Source of the DNA: Ananas comosus
Lineage: Eukaryota; Streptophyta; Magnoliopsida; Poales; Bromeliaceae
DNA length: 64,000 bases
Direction of reading: 5' to 3'
Assembly (NCBI RefSeq): GCF_001540865.1
Contig: NC_033642.1
Coordinates: forward strand, 1,971,125 to 2,035,124
Shown here: in pieces, positions 35,800 through 47,676 of the stretch
Numbering within the stretch: the stretch's first letter is position 1
Layout: each line of letters starts with the position of its first letter
Notes under the pieces: generated by a model
What the model was told of the DNA's origin: nothing
Database searches by the model: none
What the model saw: only the letters and a program-made list of their open reading frames with translations
Made by a program: the position numbers and the translations under genes

Positions 35800-35998
35800 G
35801 CAGGAGGAGGATGCCGATGATCGGTGGACTCGGCGCACCGCGTAGGCCGTGGACCGCATGTTTGGTGGCGCAAAAAAGAAATTGTCTTCGGCTGGTGCAT
35901 GGCTAACGTGGCGGACCCGGTGCAGCGTAAAACTGGGAGTGCTTGGTTGTTATTAACCATTACTATATTGACACCTCTAATTACCATTATGTGCATAG

Positions 35999-36240
35999 GT
36001 ATACGGAGTAGAGTTACTATATTATCAAAAGTTTCTGACTTTTTGGCTCTTAGATTAATTTTTTTTGATCATTTTTAGCTGTTGAATTAATATTATAATC
36101 CTGTGGGGACCACTCAATTCTAGGGGTACTACTTAATCATAGAAATGACCGTAATCATTCCAAACGTAAAATTTTTTATCCAAAAGTCAAAAAGTCAGAA
36201 GTATCAAATCCTCTATACTTCTAATAATATAGTAGCTCTA

Positions 36241-36243
<3 letters not shown>
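35999..36243. mobile_element. SSR-bounded MITE
   Basis: The inverted ends AGAGTTACTATATTATCAAAAG and a complement ending ATATAGTAGCTCTAC. The core contains CCACTCAATTCTAGGGG as in related elements. (TA)n follows directly. Confidence 0.75.

Positions 36244-36281
<38 letters not shown>
36244..36281. repeat. (TA)n microsatellite
   Basis: TA tract between two MITEs. Confidence 0.95.
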
Positions 36282-36282
<1 letters not shown>

Positions 36283-36285
<3 letters not shown>

Positions 36286-36532
36286 GGCTGAAATACTATT
36301 AATAGTAAAATGATCTTTTTGCTATCAAATTTTTAACCCTTGGACGAAAAATTGTAAGGTCAGAATGATATTAGTCGGTTAGAGTTGAGTGATCCCCCTA
36401 GGGTTGAGTGGTCCCCATTGGGTTATAGTATTTAATCCAATGGTTAGAATAATGAAAAAGTTGATCCAAAGGCTAAAAAACTGGTAGCAACAATGAGATT
36501 TTGCTATTAATAGTAGTCCAGTCTAACTCATA

Positions 36533-36534
<2 letters not shown>
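36283..36534. mobile_element. SSR-bounded MITE, tip GGCTGAAATACTATT
   Basis: Close relative of 28315-28540, with core AATGATATTAGTCGGTTAG and right tip CTATTAATAGTAGTCCAG. (TA)n tracts flank both sides. Confidence 0.8.

Positions 36535-36535
<1 letters not shown>

Positions 36536-36586
<51 letters not shown>
36536..36586. repeat. (TA)n microsatellite
   Basis: About 24 TA units. Confidence 0.95.
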
Positions 36587-36590
<4 letters not shown>

Positions 36591-36779
36591 TTCTGTGAAT
36601 ATATATATATATTTTTTTTTGGAATTGATATTGTGAGAACTAGTTTTGATATTGTCAAAGTATATCGGAATAGATATACAGTAAACAGTATCAAAAATAG
36701 CTTTATGCAATATCAATTTCTTTTTTTTTTCTCATTTTCTTCTTTTTTTTTTTATATATATATAATAAAATAACTATTG

Positions 36780-37060
36780 ACTTAGCTCGAGTCGACATCT
36801 ATGAGGTCGGTGCTCAATCTACATCTGTACTATTACAAAATAGGACTTGTCTACTTATAGCTTCTTGAGTTGAGAACAAAAAAAAGTTAGTGTACATAAC
36901 ATCTGAATATCTGAGAATTTCAGAATAGGAGTCTAAATATATTTCCATGAGAATGCTGGTCTTGTGGGTTTGCCAATGTATGAACATTTGTAATACAAAC
37001 TGTTTTTAATTGATTTTAAGTTCAATAATTCTGTTCTCTATTTTGAGAATCTTGTTACTG
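36780..37060. other. Gene-free spacer
   Basis: No recognisable feature. Confidence 0.45.
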
Positions 37061-37095
37061 GATAATGAATATATATATATATATATATTTATATA

Positions 37096-37320
37096 GTCCG
37101 CCTACTATGCTATCAATAATATCAAGTACTTGGTGCTACTAAATTTTTCGCTGTTAGATCTACCATTTTGATCATTTTCACTCTTTACATTATACTATTC
37201 CATCAACCACTCACTCAATCCTAAGGGACCACTATCATTCTAACCAAATATTCTTTCATCCAAGAACAAAAATCTAATAATATCAATGACTTTGTGCTAT
37301 TAATAGTATTCTATTATAAT
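37096..37320. mobile_element. SSR-bounded MITE
   Basis: Tips CTACTATGCTATCAATAATA and CTATTAATAGTATTCTA. The core CACTCACTCAATCCTAAGGG matches 5094-5320. A TA tract lies on the left and a GA tract at 37323-37354. Confidence 0.8.
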
Positions 37321-37323
37321 TAT

Positions 37324-37355
<32 letters not shown>

Positions 37356-37365
37356 TTGAGCTCAT

Positions 37366-38300
37366 GTATTTTTTGAAATATAGGAGCTGAACATGTTTGT
37401 AATTTTTTAACCGTCAAGTCGCTTCAAGATCTATGTAGTGCTAATATAAAAAACTTAATAAGACACATACTTAATAGTACTGTACTAATCTTGAGACGAT
37501 TCGACTGTTAAAAAGTCACAAGTATAAATACTCGTTTTTTAAAATGCAGAAGATCAATTCTCTCTCTCTCTTTATGTAGTTTTAAAAAATAGTAAAACAT
37601 TAAAAGTATTGTAAATTACTTTTAACGATATAAATTATTAGTCTGAGTGCTCGGTCGTCAAAAATAATTGATAGCATAAGTGTTTTGTTGTCGAAAATAA
37701 TTGATAGCACGAAAGCTTGCGTACTTCTGATAAGACAGAGACTTGATTTGACGGTTCAACTTTTGGATACCTAATGATTGATTAGATATGCTAAAAGTGG
37801 TCCTAAAGCGTAAGTTAATTTAATGTTCTCATGACTCATCAGTCATGTCCTTAGCTTCTTGATGAGTGTAGTCACTTGAAGTTTGGAGTGATCCTAATTA
37901 AAAGATTTGTACATTATTAAATCCTGTTTGGTTGGAAGAGAATAAATATTAGCATAATAATTTTATTTTTATTTATTATTTTGAAATAGTTAGAAATAAA
38001 AATAAAATTATGTTTGGTTTATAATACTGCTATTCTCAGGAATAATTTAAATTGAATTTGGTTAAATTTATGAAATAGTAGAGAATGGTGAAAAATAATG
38101 GTGGTTGAATTTGATATAAAATATAATTTAATAAAAGTAATTTATTATAAAATATGATTAAGTAAATTTTTTTTTTTTTCAAATTCTACTACAATATAAA
38201 TATAATAAAAATAATTTATTATCATATTTAAGTATAGTTTATTTTATTTGCAATATTTAAGTACAAATAATATGTATTTATATAGTACAATTAATAATTT

Positions 38301-38333
<33 letters not shown>

Positions 38334-38619
38334 TTATCATAATATATAATATATTGTGTCTACATAATTTAATTTAATTTAATTCAATTTATAATATTAA
38401 TAAAGTTTTGAATTAAAATTTAGAATAGTACTATTTTACCAAAAAGATGGAATAGTTTATTCCAAACTATTCCGAAATAACTAGAAAATAGCTATGTTTG
38501 ACCGGGATATTTTATTCCGGCCAAAAATTGTTCTCTTTGGCGGAATAGTAGTAATAACTTTCGTCGAGGGATTAATACCATTATCCAATCTCTTGATTAA
38601 CAGTTACATATAAATTTAT
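37366..38619. other. Decayed repeats, no gene
   Basis: An inverted repeat around GAGTTGAGCTCATGTATTTT (about 37352-37563) resembles one at 13737. About 37920-38520 contains GTTTGGTTGGAAGAGAATAA and a mirrored TTATTCC-rich end, possibly an old MITE. A short (AAT)n run lies near 38308-38332. Confidence 0.45.
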
Positions 38620-38947
38620 GGAAAAACTTCAAACACCACCCATGTGGTTTCACACTTTCTCACTTTAGTACCCTGCATTTTAAAGTGTATCATTTTCGTA
38701 CCCTGTGGTTTTATCTTTCTTTTTTTGTTATCAATTTCACTAATTTTTTATTAATTTTTTTCATTAAATCAGTGACAAAGTTAAAACTAAAATGTATTAA
38801 ATTGAATATTTGATAAACCATAGGTAGGGTATCTGAAGTTTTTTGTATATGATTTAACGAAAAGTTAATGGAGGGGCTGAGGGTACTAAATTGATACACT
38901 TTAAATCATAGGATACTGAAGTGAGAAAGTACAAAACCACAAGGATG

Positions 38948-39574
38948 GGGCTTTTTTTGCAAATAGCCCCCTGACAAATTTTATTTATAAAAATAGCCCC
39001 GTCCAAAAATTATTTGCAAAAATGGCCCTGCCCCTGCCACGCCAGCGCCACGTCACCGCCACGCGGGCAGGACGGGCCCAGGTGTTTAAGTTGAACACGG
39101 TGAACCATTCACCGTGTTCAATACAAAATTTTTGTATTGGACACGGTGAATGATTCACCGTGTCCAATACAAATATCCCAATAATGAGTAAGTTGGAGGT
39201 ATTTGTATTAGACACGGTGAATCATTCACCGTGTCCAATACAAATTATTGGACACGGTGAATGATTCACCGTGTCCAATACAAATATTTCGATCTTAGCT
39301 ATTTTGTATTAGATACGGTAAATCATTCACCGTGTCCAATACAAAAACTTTGTATTGAACACGGTGAATGGTTCACCGTGTCCAATACAAAAACTTTGTA
39401 TTGAACACGGTGAATGGTTCACCGTGTTCAACTTAACCATCTAGTCCAGCCCCGCCCGCGTGGCGCTGACGTGGCGCTTGCGTGGCGGGGCCAGGACTAT
39501 TTTTGCAAATAAATTTTTGACATGACCAATTTTAAAAAAAAAATTTGTAAGGGGGCTATTTGCAAAAAAAGCCC
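38948..39574. mobile_element. Foldback MULE-like element with palindrome array
   Basis: Starts GGGCTTTTTTTGCAAATAGC and ends GCTATTTGCAAAAAAAGCCC, flanked by a perfect 9-bp duplication ACAAGGATG (38939-38947 and 39575-39583). The arms (38948 to about 39090 and about 39432 to 39574) are inverted copies including GC-rich GCGCCACGTCA. Seven 31-bp palindromes fill the centre. No transposase or credible protein is present. Confidence 0.9.
39091..39431. repeat. Array of seven 31-bp palindromes
   Basis: Units lie at 39091-39121, 39137-39167, 39208-39238, 39248-39278, 39309-39339, 39355-39385 and 39401-39431. The shared core is ACGGTGAATGATTCACCGT, framed by TTGGAC/GTCCAA or TTGAAC/GTTCAA. Spacers of 9 to 40 bp mostly contain ATACAAA or TTTGTAT. 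Confidence 0.95.
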
Positions 39575-39600
39575 ACAAGGATGGTATTCGAACTTTATCC

Positions 39601-40382
39601 TAAATTTATTTGAGACTGTTTGGCAAGGCTTCTCGGACGATTTCGCTACAGAATAGTAGTTTGCAATTTGAATACCGGCGAAATACTTTCCAACTTTTTT
39701 CGATACCTAAAATTTATAACGAAGAACGGAAAATAAGCTTCTAAAACTGAGGGAGGTTTACACAGCTAAAGCTCTTTCGATTCCTCAAACAACTTCACTA
39801 AATAGCATATTTTCATCAATCTGTCCAAACAAATCATACGCATTCGCGAGTTTGATCGGTTCAGATTATAGCCTCTATCGCGGAATTCAACTCAGATGTT
39901 GTTTTGACATCATTGGCCTGTTTGTTTTACCGACGGTGAAGTGCAGGTTGAAATGAAATAGACTTTCGATAAACTAGAGTTTTTAGGTAAAAATTATTTT
40001 TCTTTCCCTGTTTGTTTGTATAGTTGCAAAATTAAAGTTCTTCAAATTTACTATTTGTTTAGCAGAGAGTAAAAAATGTAAAAGTTGAAAGTACGAAATC
40101 AGTAAATGAGCAAAATATGCTGTTGTTACTAGAAGTACTTCATACAAATGTGTACATCTCTATGTTGAAAATGATAAGTTTTTTGTGCTGAATAAAAAAA
40201 GAACTAGGAGCTTACACAATTATAAAAGATATATCCTCATCTTAACCTATCGACTTAATCTTTTGGGTATTTTGTATCTTTTATCACTCTAGGCATTATA
40301 TTATAATCGCTCAAGAATTGTTCAAGCCTCAACCTATTTTAGATTGAAATTTTTGTAACAACCTATTTAAGATTGAAATTTT
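39601..40382. other. Gene-free spacer
   Basis: No supported gene. A 30-bp tandem duplication (ACCTATTT..GATTGAAATTTT) lies just before the TRIM element (about 40331-40390). Confidence 0.5.
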
Positions 40383-40916
40383 TGTAACTACCTGACCCAC
40401 TAACAATGATAAATCGTTGGGCCTAAACTATCAGCTGAAAATAATTAAGCCCAGCTATTAATACTAGTATGCCTGTCACTTATAAACTCATTACACTCTC
40501 CCACATTATCCGAGGTGGGACTATTGGGATGTGTTTGTCACTTATAAATTCATTACACTTTTCCACATTATCCGAGATGGGATTATCCATTACACTTTTC
40601 CACATTATCCGAGATGGGATTATCGGAATGTCACGTACTCCCCTCGTTTAGGCCCTGACATTTTCGTCAGCCCGGCCCAATCATACATATAGTCCCAGAT
40701 TCACCAGGTGATGTGAGATCGATCTCATACTTTCGGTTGATTATCAGGCTCTGATACTAAATGTAACGATTCGAACTGCTAGCAATAATAACTCGTTGGA
40801 CCCAAACTATCAGCCCAAAATGCTTAAAACTTAATTATTATAACTAGTGTGTCCGTCACTTATAGAACCATTACACTCTCCTATATTATCCGATGTAGGA
40901 CTATTAGGATGCCACA
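40383..40916 (-). mobile_element. Complete TRIM retroelement
   Basis: Read on the minus strand it has a 155-bp LTR (40916-40762, TGTGGCATCC...CGTTACA), a primer site TAGTATCAGAGCC (about 40760-40748), about 130 bp of internal DNA ending in a purine tract AAACGAGGGGAG, and a second LTR (40633-40383, TGACATTCC...GTTACA). A 5-bp duplication ATTTT flanks it on both sides (40378-40382 and 40917-40921). The second LTR is longer because of an internal duplication of GATGGGATTATCnnnATTACAC-type sequence. It has no coding capacity, as is normal for TRIMs. Confidence 0.85.
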
Positions 40917-40921
40917 ATTTT

Positions 40922-41484
40922 AATTCAAAATTTTTCTCACGGAAAAAGAAAATTCTTTTACCAAACAGTGTCTTAGGGTTTGAATCCCAACATGTAGAAG
41001 AATGAAGATACCCTACTATTAAGAAAAATAAGGTTCCCTGCTGACCACTTAACTACAATAGCAGAACATTAGCAAATGGGAATTGATATTTTCAGTGCTA
41101 ATTTTGATATTGTCGGAGCAAAAAAATTTAAATCGTGACTAGATATAATTTTGATATTGTTTTAGCCAGAAAATCTAAATCATTAATAGATATAATGAAT
41201 GCGCTTTGGCAATATCAAATTTAGTTATGAAAATATCAATTTCCTAAATAGACCATTATTGTAGTGTCTGCTTTCAATACTAGTCATTCCCAATAGAGTA
41301 TTTGACCAACAAACAAAATAAATAAATAAATAAATAAATAATTTTCACAATAGTGGAAATCACAAATGAGACTGATAACACCAACAATAAGCTTATAGAC
41401 CATGGCCTTAGAAATACTTTGCTATTAATAGCACTCTAGCCTAGTTCTCTAGAGATTGAAACCACACAAAGAATATACCTTCAT
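40922..41484. other. Gene-free spacer
   Basis: No gene is recognised. A short (AAAT)n run lies near 41317-41341. Confidence 0.5.
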
Positions 41485-41961
41485 TAGGGTTGTCAACGAG
41501 CTGAACATGAGTGAGCTAGGGCCGGCCCATGTTCGCTCATTCATTAAATGAACCGAACACGATTTGGCTCATTAAAAATATCAAGTTGAAAAATTTAGCT
41601 GGTGTTGTTCTGCTTGCTTATTAACAAGCTGAACATGAGCTAGCTCGTAAGCAAACATGTTAGATTGTCAACTCTGCTACTAGGTAAAAAATTGAAAGAA
41701 AAATAGAAAATTTGAATCTTAATTTAATAGTTGAAATCCATAAAATATAGATCTCCTTACATTTGAGTTGGCCTAAAATCCAAACAGTAAAATTTGTTAT
41801 TGTATGTCGAGCCAACCCTAACTCATGTTCGGCTCGTTAAGATTTCAAGCTAAAAGATTTAGTTCGTGCTCGGCTTATTTATAAACTATCAAACAATCTC
41901 GAGCTCATTTTGAGCCGAACACAAGCCAACTAGCAAACAGCCAGCTAGATTGTCGGCCCTA
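41485..41961. mobile_element. hAT-type MITE (TAGGG ends)
   Basis: The ends TAGGGTTGTCAACGAGC and GATTGTCGGCCCTA are inverted, with GAGCTGAACATGAG-type words in both arms. The right edge directly abuts an LTR, so its 8-bp duplication cannot be tested. Confidence 0.7.
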
Positions 41962-41963
41962 AC

Positions 41964-44139
41964 TGTCACGCCCCAAACCCGAGACGTAACAGACGCCGCA
42001 TACTTGCTAAACTAGCAAATATACAAGACTACCGAATCAGACGGAAACTAGCAAAAAGGAGATTACCAATTTTTCCACTAAATCCAAAGAATCACAAGGT
42101 GAGACTAAGAAATTAAATTTTAACTAAAATCAAACGGAATTCTAACATCTATAGAACTAAGCTTACTACGAATCACAAGAGAGATTCGGTCTACAAAATA
42201 CTAAAAGTAACAAAAGTGGGTACGAAGAAATAACGAAACAAAAATAGATAACAACGATCATCTACGTAGTCCAAAAATTCACATCCGAAAATACTAGATG
42301 TAAAAACAAAAGGGATTAAAATCAAAACTAGCTACGTCTAACGTTAACACGGTCTCAGCCCCGCCCGTAAAATCAGTCTCGGTACCTGGGTAAGCAACCA
42401 TACACCACATTAGTCGGATTAAGCATATAATACAAATAAATAATTGAATACAAAAAATTAATTCAAGCGACTGGTTTTTTAATTTGCAAAATTTCAGAAA
42501 ACAAGAATTATCAAATTTAAAATTCAGATCATATTGAAACTATAACTTTACAAAGCATTTCTTTAAGTCTCCGGCAACTAACTATATTATATGATCCATT
42601 GGCGAGATCCAGAGGCACCCGAAGGCACAAACAAAACAGAGGCACCCGAAGGCGCAAATAGAACAGAGGCACCGAAGGTGCATGTACAAAACAGAGGCAC
42701 CCGTAGGCGCAAACAAAACAGACGCGCGAATAGGCGCAGGCACCCGAAGGCGCAATATAAAGACGAAGCTCGCTTCTATAACAAAATACATGTCGACATG
42801 GCCAATATTAGTATAGCAGAATACCAAGAGACATTATAATTTAAAATTATCCAGTCACTAACTTATAGAACAGATTATTAAATTTCAAAATTTTCTGTTA
42901 AAAGAATCTTTCAATCATAGTTGAAACTCAGTTTACAGAAATATTTAATATACGTTTAACCCTTAATTTTAAAATCTACAAAATAAGGATTTTTACACAA
43001 TCAAAGTATTTCCTAAATTATTTTACGAAAAACTAACGGGTGTCCGGTTACTTACCTCAAAAGCAGCTTCTAAGCTAAGAAGCTATCTAGTCGAAAATTG
43101 CACGAAATCAATCATCGGAACCTAAAATAGAGATATACGATTCTCTATAAGCTATTTAAAATAAACTTACAAAGAGAACATATATACATTTAGAAAGCAA
43201 GCTTATACAAAAATTTGAATTCGGATAGACTCACATAGGTCGACAATGTCGGCTACGAATGCATGCAAAAAGGTCAAGACGAAGCACGAAAGAGATTTAG
43301 AATAATACATTCGACGAAACTCAAATTAACAATCAAGAGGATGATGAGTTCCAAATATTAAAGTTTTCAAAGAAGCAAGATAACATGAATGAAGTTTTAG
43401 ATAATAAACGAAGGATCTAATGCTCAAAAGAGGGTTTTCAGATGTTGAAACGTTGATATGCAAATCAATAATTAGATAGAATCAAGATGGGAACAAAAAT
43501 AATATATGCCTTATTTTAGGCATTTTGTCGAACATATAGCGGACATTCCAATAAGTGTGTACAATATGTGAAGTTTTATGCAACTAGATCATACAGAAGA
43601 TACAAGATATGAAATTAAACGGTTAGAATGACGAAGATTAGATATAACGAAATCAGATTTTGATGGTTTCAAATTTCAATCATCATGAGGCGAGTATTCA
43701 AAATAATAATAAAACAATGAACAAAGAGGTTGGATGATCACAAGATTCGATATAGAGGTAAAATGAGGGAAAGAAAAAAACCTTCTCGAAAATGGTGAAG
43801 ATGACGGCAGGATGCCGTCGATAGCGAACCAAAAATAACGGCCAAAGAAGATTGCGGCGGAGGCGGCTACGGATGATGGCGACGATCGGATGGCGTCGCG
43901 CGCGCACGTGCGAAACGGCAGAGGTCGTACGGACGCGGTGAGGAGGAGAGAGAAAGAGTCGTGCGGGAGGGGAAAAGAGAGATCGATCGGGTGGGGTTGG
44001 CTAGGGAAAATTAATTAAATTAGGTACTAATTAGGTAACAATATGCCACCGAGTCCCTCGAAGATTGGAAATTACGAAAAGATCCAAACTTAATTAGATA
44101 GGAGTCAAAACAAAAGGTTTAAAAGTATGGGGTGTTACA
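41964..44139 (-). mobile_element. Ty3/gypsy 3' LTR, 2176 bp
   Basis: On the minus strand it starts TGTAACACCCCATAC and ends GGGGCGTGACA. The sequence just before it on that strand is TTAGAAGGGGAGAA, a polypurine tract, so this is the 3' LTR of a truncated element rather than a solo LTR. It shares its 3' terminal motif with the LTRs at 28553 and 55835. It contains a minisatellite at 42605-42765. Confidence 0.8.
42605..42765. repeat. Minisatellite inside the LTR
   Basis: Five to six imperfect copies of a unit of about 30 bp, AGAGGCACCCGAAGGCGCAA plus an AC-rich spacer. Confidence 0.85.
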
Positions 44140-44660
44140 TTCTCCCCTTCTAAAAGAAGTTTAATTCTCTAAACTTAACATATCTTAGCTCTCGAAGGAC
44201 TAAGGATACTTCATTCTCATTTACTCCTCGAGCTCCTAAGTAGCTTCCCGCTCAGAATGGTTGTTCCACTGAACTACTAGCATAAATCAAGATATTATCT
44301 ACTCAGACAATACTCCTACAAATGCGGTCAATCACAAGCTTCTCCCCAAAAGGCGCCCGACACAAAAATATAAACAAAGGTTTCGGAGGTTAACAAATGA
44401 TTTCGAACAAAAGCAAAAGAGATAAAGGAATATGTAGCTCCAGAATCAAAGAGAACACGAGCAAAAACAAAAGCCACGGGAAGAATACCACGGACTACAG
44501 CATTAGATGCCTGGACATCCTGCTGGGAGAGCCTGAACATAACCCTGCGTCCGAGGTCTTCCACCTCTGGACTGATCGGTAGAAGGGGCATGATCACGAT
44601 CGGCTGGAGCAATAGATTTCTCCTGAGGCTTGGTGCTACAAGGTAAAATTTCCTTACATT
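44140..44660 (-). pseudogene. Truncated gag-protease remnant of a Ty3/gypsy element
   Basis: The minus strand encodes SQQDVQASNAVVRGIL and then VLFDSGATYSFIS (about 44370-44550), the end of gag and the aspartic protease motif of Del/Tekay-like elements. Reverse transcriptase, RNase H and integrase are absent: the sequence passes from protease almost directly to the polypurine tract at 44140-44155. The upstream part of gag is lost near 44650. This is a deletion derivative without coding capacity. Confidence 0.8.
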
Positions 44661-44967
44661 TGACACATACCAATCATTCTCAATTCCCAAATTGGCTCTA
44701 ATCAAATTACTCACTTCAAATAAAATAATTGCATTACATATTTGAATAATCTTTCCTATACACTGAATCTGTAGTTTAGAACACAACACAAAAACAAAAT
44801 AAGTGATCCATCTGAAGTTAAGATCAAGCCCATCAAAATTCAGATGATTTAAATCATATACCAAAAGAAACACAATTTAGAAGTTACAATATCTCAAACA
44901 GCTTCAAGAAACACTCCAACAACTGCATGAATCAACAGGAAATAAATGTTTCCTTCGAAAGCTAGAC
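44661..44967. other. Spacer
   Basis: AT-rich, no recognised feature. Confidence 0.4.
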
Positions 44968-44975
44968 CATGAACC

Positions 44976-45453
44976 TAGGGATGCCAATGGGTTGGAGTTC
45001 GGACGGATTTTGGTAAACCCGAACCCGAACCCGAAAGCCAAATCCAAACTCGACGGATTTTGAAAATCCATATTCAAAACTAAACCCGACCAACAACCTG
45101 AAACCCGAACCTGAACTCGGAACCCCAGGCCCAAAACAATTATTTCTATTTACCTCAATATTTCAAAACCTATTATAATAAAATGTAAATTTTCATAATG
45201 CAAATTCAAATGTAACATCAAACATATCTATATATTATATATTGTAAAATCTATTCTGATTCAAATCGGGTTTAGGTTCGGATTCGGGTTCGGGTCTGTT
45301 ATAGACAAAATCTATATCTGAATCTAAATCCATGAGGTTTTCATTTTTTATACCCATATCAAAAACCTTTAGTATTCGTATAAACCAGCCCTGTTCAGGT
45401 TTGGGTTCCGATTCGGATAAAATTTTTGGTATTAGTACCCATTGACATCCCCA
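44976..45453. mobile_element. hAT-type MITE (478 bp)
   Basis: The ends are TAGGGATGCCAATGGGTT and ACCCATTGACATCCCCA. An 8-bp flank CATGAACC/CAGGAACC matches at 7 of 8 positions. Both arms are rich in CCCGAA/TTCGGG words. Confidence 0.8.
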
Positions 45454-45719
45454 CAGGAACCACTAAGTTCACACCATTTATTTAATTTATTTTCCAAATA
45501 CAATCGTAGGGATAAGACTTTGACAAATCCATGTAAAAAAGATACTAAATTCGACATAACACTCAATAGACTAGGAAAACCGGCGAAAGAAACAACAAAA
45601 TCTTCAGTCCAACTATTTGCGGTCGGCTATATGGATCCTGGTTCTTCATTTATCATCACCAAGAGCAGGTATAAAGCAAAATTACCATCAAATCCCGGAG
45701 TTTTACCACTAAGAGAGTT

Positions 45720-46196
45720 TCAATATGATGCCCAAGCCGGTTTTCCGGAACTTAAATCTCGGAACAAACTGGGAGGTGGTGGTGCAGGTGAAGTGTGATC
45801 ATTGAACAAACCAAGTTGTTCAATGAGGCTGTTGAGCATCACACCAGCCACATAGGAGAGACCCGATGCCGTTACGCCGAGGCTGAGGTAGTACAGCATT
45901 GTCGCAATGTACTTCCTCGGTAGCCTAATGTGGGCCTTTCCGATCGCAAGTAGAGCAACGCATAGAAGAGATGCCGCGGCGACGGCTATGAGCTTGTGTT
46001 CCGTGTTGCTGCTCTTCCTGAATGAGAAACCGTACACTAGAGGCGGTAATGTCCCAACAATTATGTACGATAGGACAGCGACGATTAAATGACGAACGAA
46101 ATGGGGCCTCTTTCCGAGTGTATCACGGTAGCGATCGAAATCATTCTGAATTAAATGATCAGTAGCCTCGTCGTGCTCCTTTCTCAGTTCAAAAAT
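45720..46196 (-). CDS. MEB-like gene, exon 8
   Basis: Follows acceptor CCCTACAG. It begins IFELRKEHDEATDH and encodes the last three membrane segments: VAVLSYIIVGTLPPLVYGF, KLIAVAAASLLCVALLAIG and LYYLSLGVTASGLSYVAGV. The tail is short and proline-rich, and the stop TGA is at 45722-45720. The GFSFR and ASLLCxxLLAIGKA phrases are characteristic of the family. Confidence 0.9.
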   Translation of the reverse strand: MFELRKEHDEATDHLIQNDFDRYRDTLGKRPHFVRHLIVAVLSYIIVGTLPPLVYGFSFRKSSNTEHKLIAVAAASLLCVALLAIGKAHIRLPRKYIATMLYYLSLGVTASGLSYVAGVMLNSLIEQLGLFNDHTSPAPPPPSLFRDLSSGKPAWASY

Positions 46197-47629
46197 CTGT
46201 AGGGCAAAAAAGTACTTAGTTCGGAGCTACAAATATAAGCCACACAAACTTAGCAAAGGAATGATAGAGCAATTGCACCTGAAGGGGTGCTGGTGCTTGG
46301 ATTAACGTAATTGTAGTTCGGTTGAAAATCAAGTGCAGTGAGAGTAATATATTGGTCTTACCATCAACTAGGATAATCTTGGGAGGTTTGCTGTCTGGAT
46401 CTAGGCTAGATTTTGGGTCTTTCTACGAAGATGACTTCAGACAATTTCAAAGGGAATTTGTTTTCGGAAATTTAAGCCTGTTGCTTCCTAACGGACTTCT
46501 CGATGTTTTAATGACGGATGGCAAAACTAATGTCTCTACCGTTAATAAACTTGATTTACACCTGAATTGCAGCTTCATCAATCCAAACGCTCCCCTAAAA
46601 TGAAGTAATGGTTGACAATGCTTTTCTAACTTGTCCTTCAGCTAAAACTAGTTTGGCAACATAATCATTGCTATCTCAGCTTCAGCTTTTTTATGGTTCA
46701 ACCCGAGCACGACAATTAGTTAAGGAGGGTAGAAATGAAAATCAACTTAAATTTCTCCTAGAATAGTTCAAACATATGCGCAAGTAAAAAGCTCGGAGCC
46801 TAGCTCAAGAAGCTTTTTTAAGTTCTATAACAAGTATTATTTTGTTCAAGCACGGGTCAAAATAATAAATAAAGAAAAAGGCGACTTACATTATGGACAA
46901 TAAGAAACAATCCACTGATAAGATTTGCCACTGCCAGAACAAAAATATTCACTGCAGGAAAAGGGAGAAATCACAGTTAAGGGAAGTCAAGTTAAATAAA
47001 AGAAAGTGAGGACCACCTTTGTCTTCTAACATACAATAACTACTCTTACTCATTGTCTAACAATGTAGAATATCACATACGGTTTTTTGCTTCGATCTAA
47101 TTAGTCATTGAGTTATTCTTCAAATAAAAGTACTATAGAATGTAATAATGCCCTCAAGGAAATCACGAAAATAGAAATTAATTGCCTTAATAGTGTACAC
47201 GAATTTCACTAGAGCTGTTAGTTGTTTACTTCCATCTATGTTGGTTAAAATAATCTTTTTACATATGCAAAAGAATTAAGTGGGTTGTTGTTGCTTCTCA
47301 TCCGATTCCACCAAAACTTTACTACTAAATTGTTGAGAATCCTCAACCTACCCTGATACCAATTGCTGGAAATTGGTACCCTCTCTAATACCAATTATTG
47401 GGATCTGCAACATGCTCTAATACTAATCGTTGGAAATCCAGTAGCTGCTCTGACACGGATTCCACAATGGAAGTTTTAAATTGTTTTTTTTTTTTTAACC
47501 ATAAACTCTTCTCCGTGGCAAAAGTTTGTAAAAACACAAAGAAAGAAACCAAATAAGAGAAGACAAAAATATTAGGTGAATAAGAATTACCACCCTTCTC
47601 GTCTTCTATATCCCTAGAAGACTTTTTTA

Positions 47630-47676
<47 letters not shown>

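Larger units (their letters stand above)
38620..39600. mobile_element. MITE split by the palindrome-array element
   Basis: The ends GGAAAAACTTCAAA and GAACTTTATCC and the arm sequence place it in the 6462-6824 family. A 627-bp foldback element is inserted near its right end. Confidence 0.85.

Noticed and set aside
35025..35906. 293-residue Arg/Pro-rich plus frame and the 238-residue minus frame over the kinase exon
   Set aside because: They are shadows of the GC-rich kinase exon, which has clear motifs in its own frame.
38985..39215. 76-residue minus-strand frame
   Set aside because: It crosses the foldback arm and several palindromes, so the peptide is a by-product of the repeats.
39091..39431. 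CRISPR-like array of repeats and spacers
   Set aside because: The setting is a plant transposon; spacers are short, variable in length and similar to each other, and no cas genes exist.
46322..46603. 93-residue plus frame
   Set aside because: It overlaps the PIF/Harbinger-like MITE in intron 7 and shows no family features.
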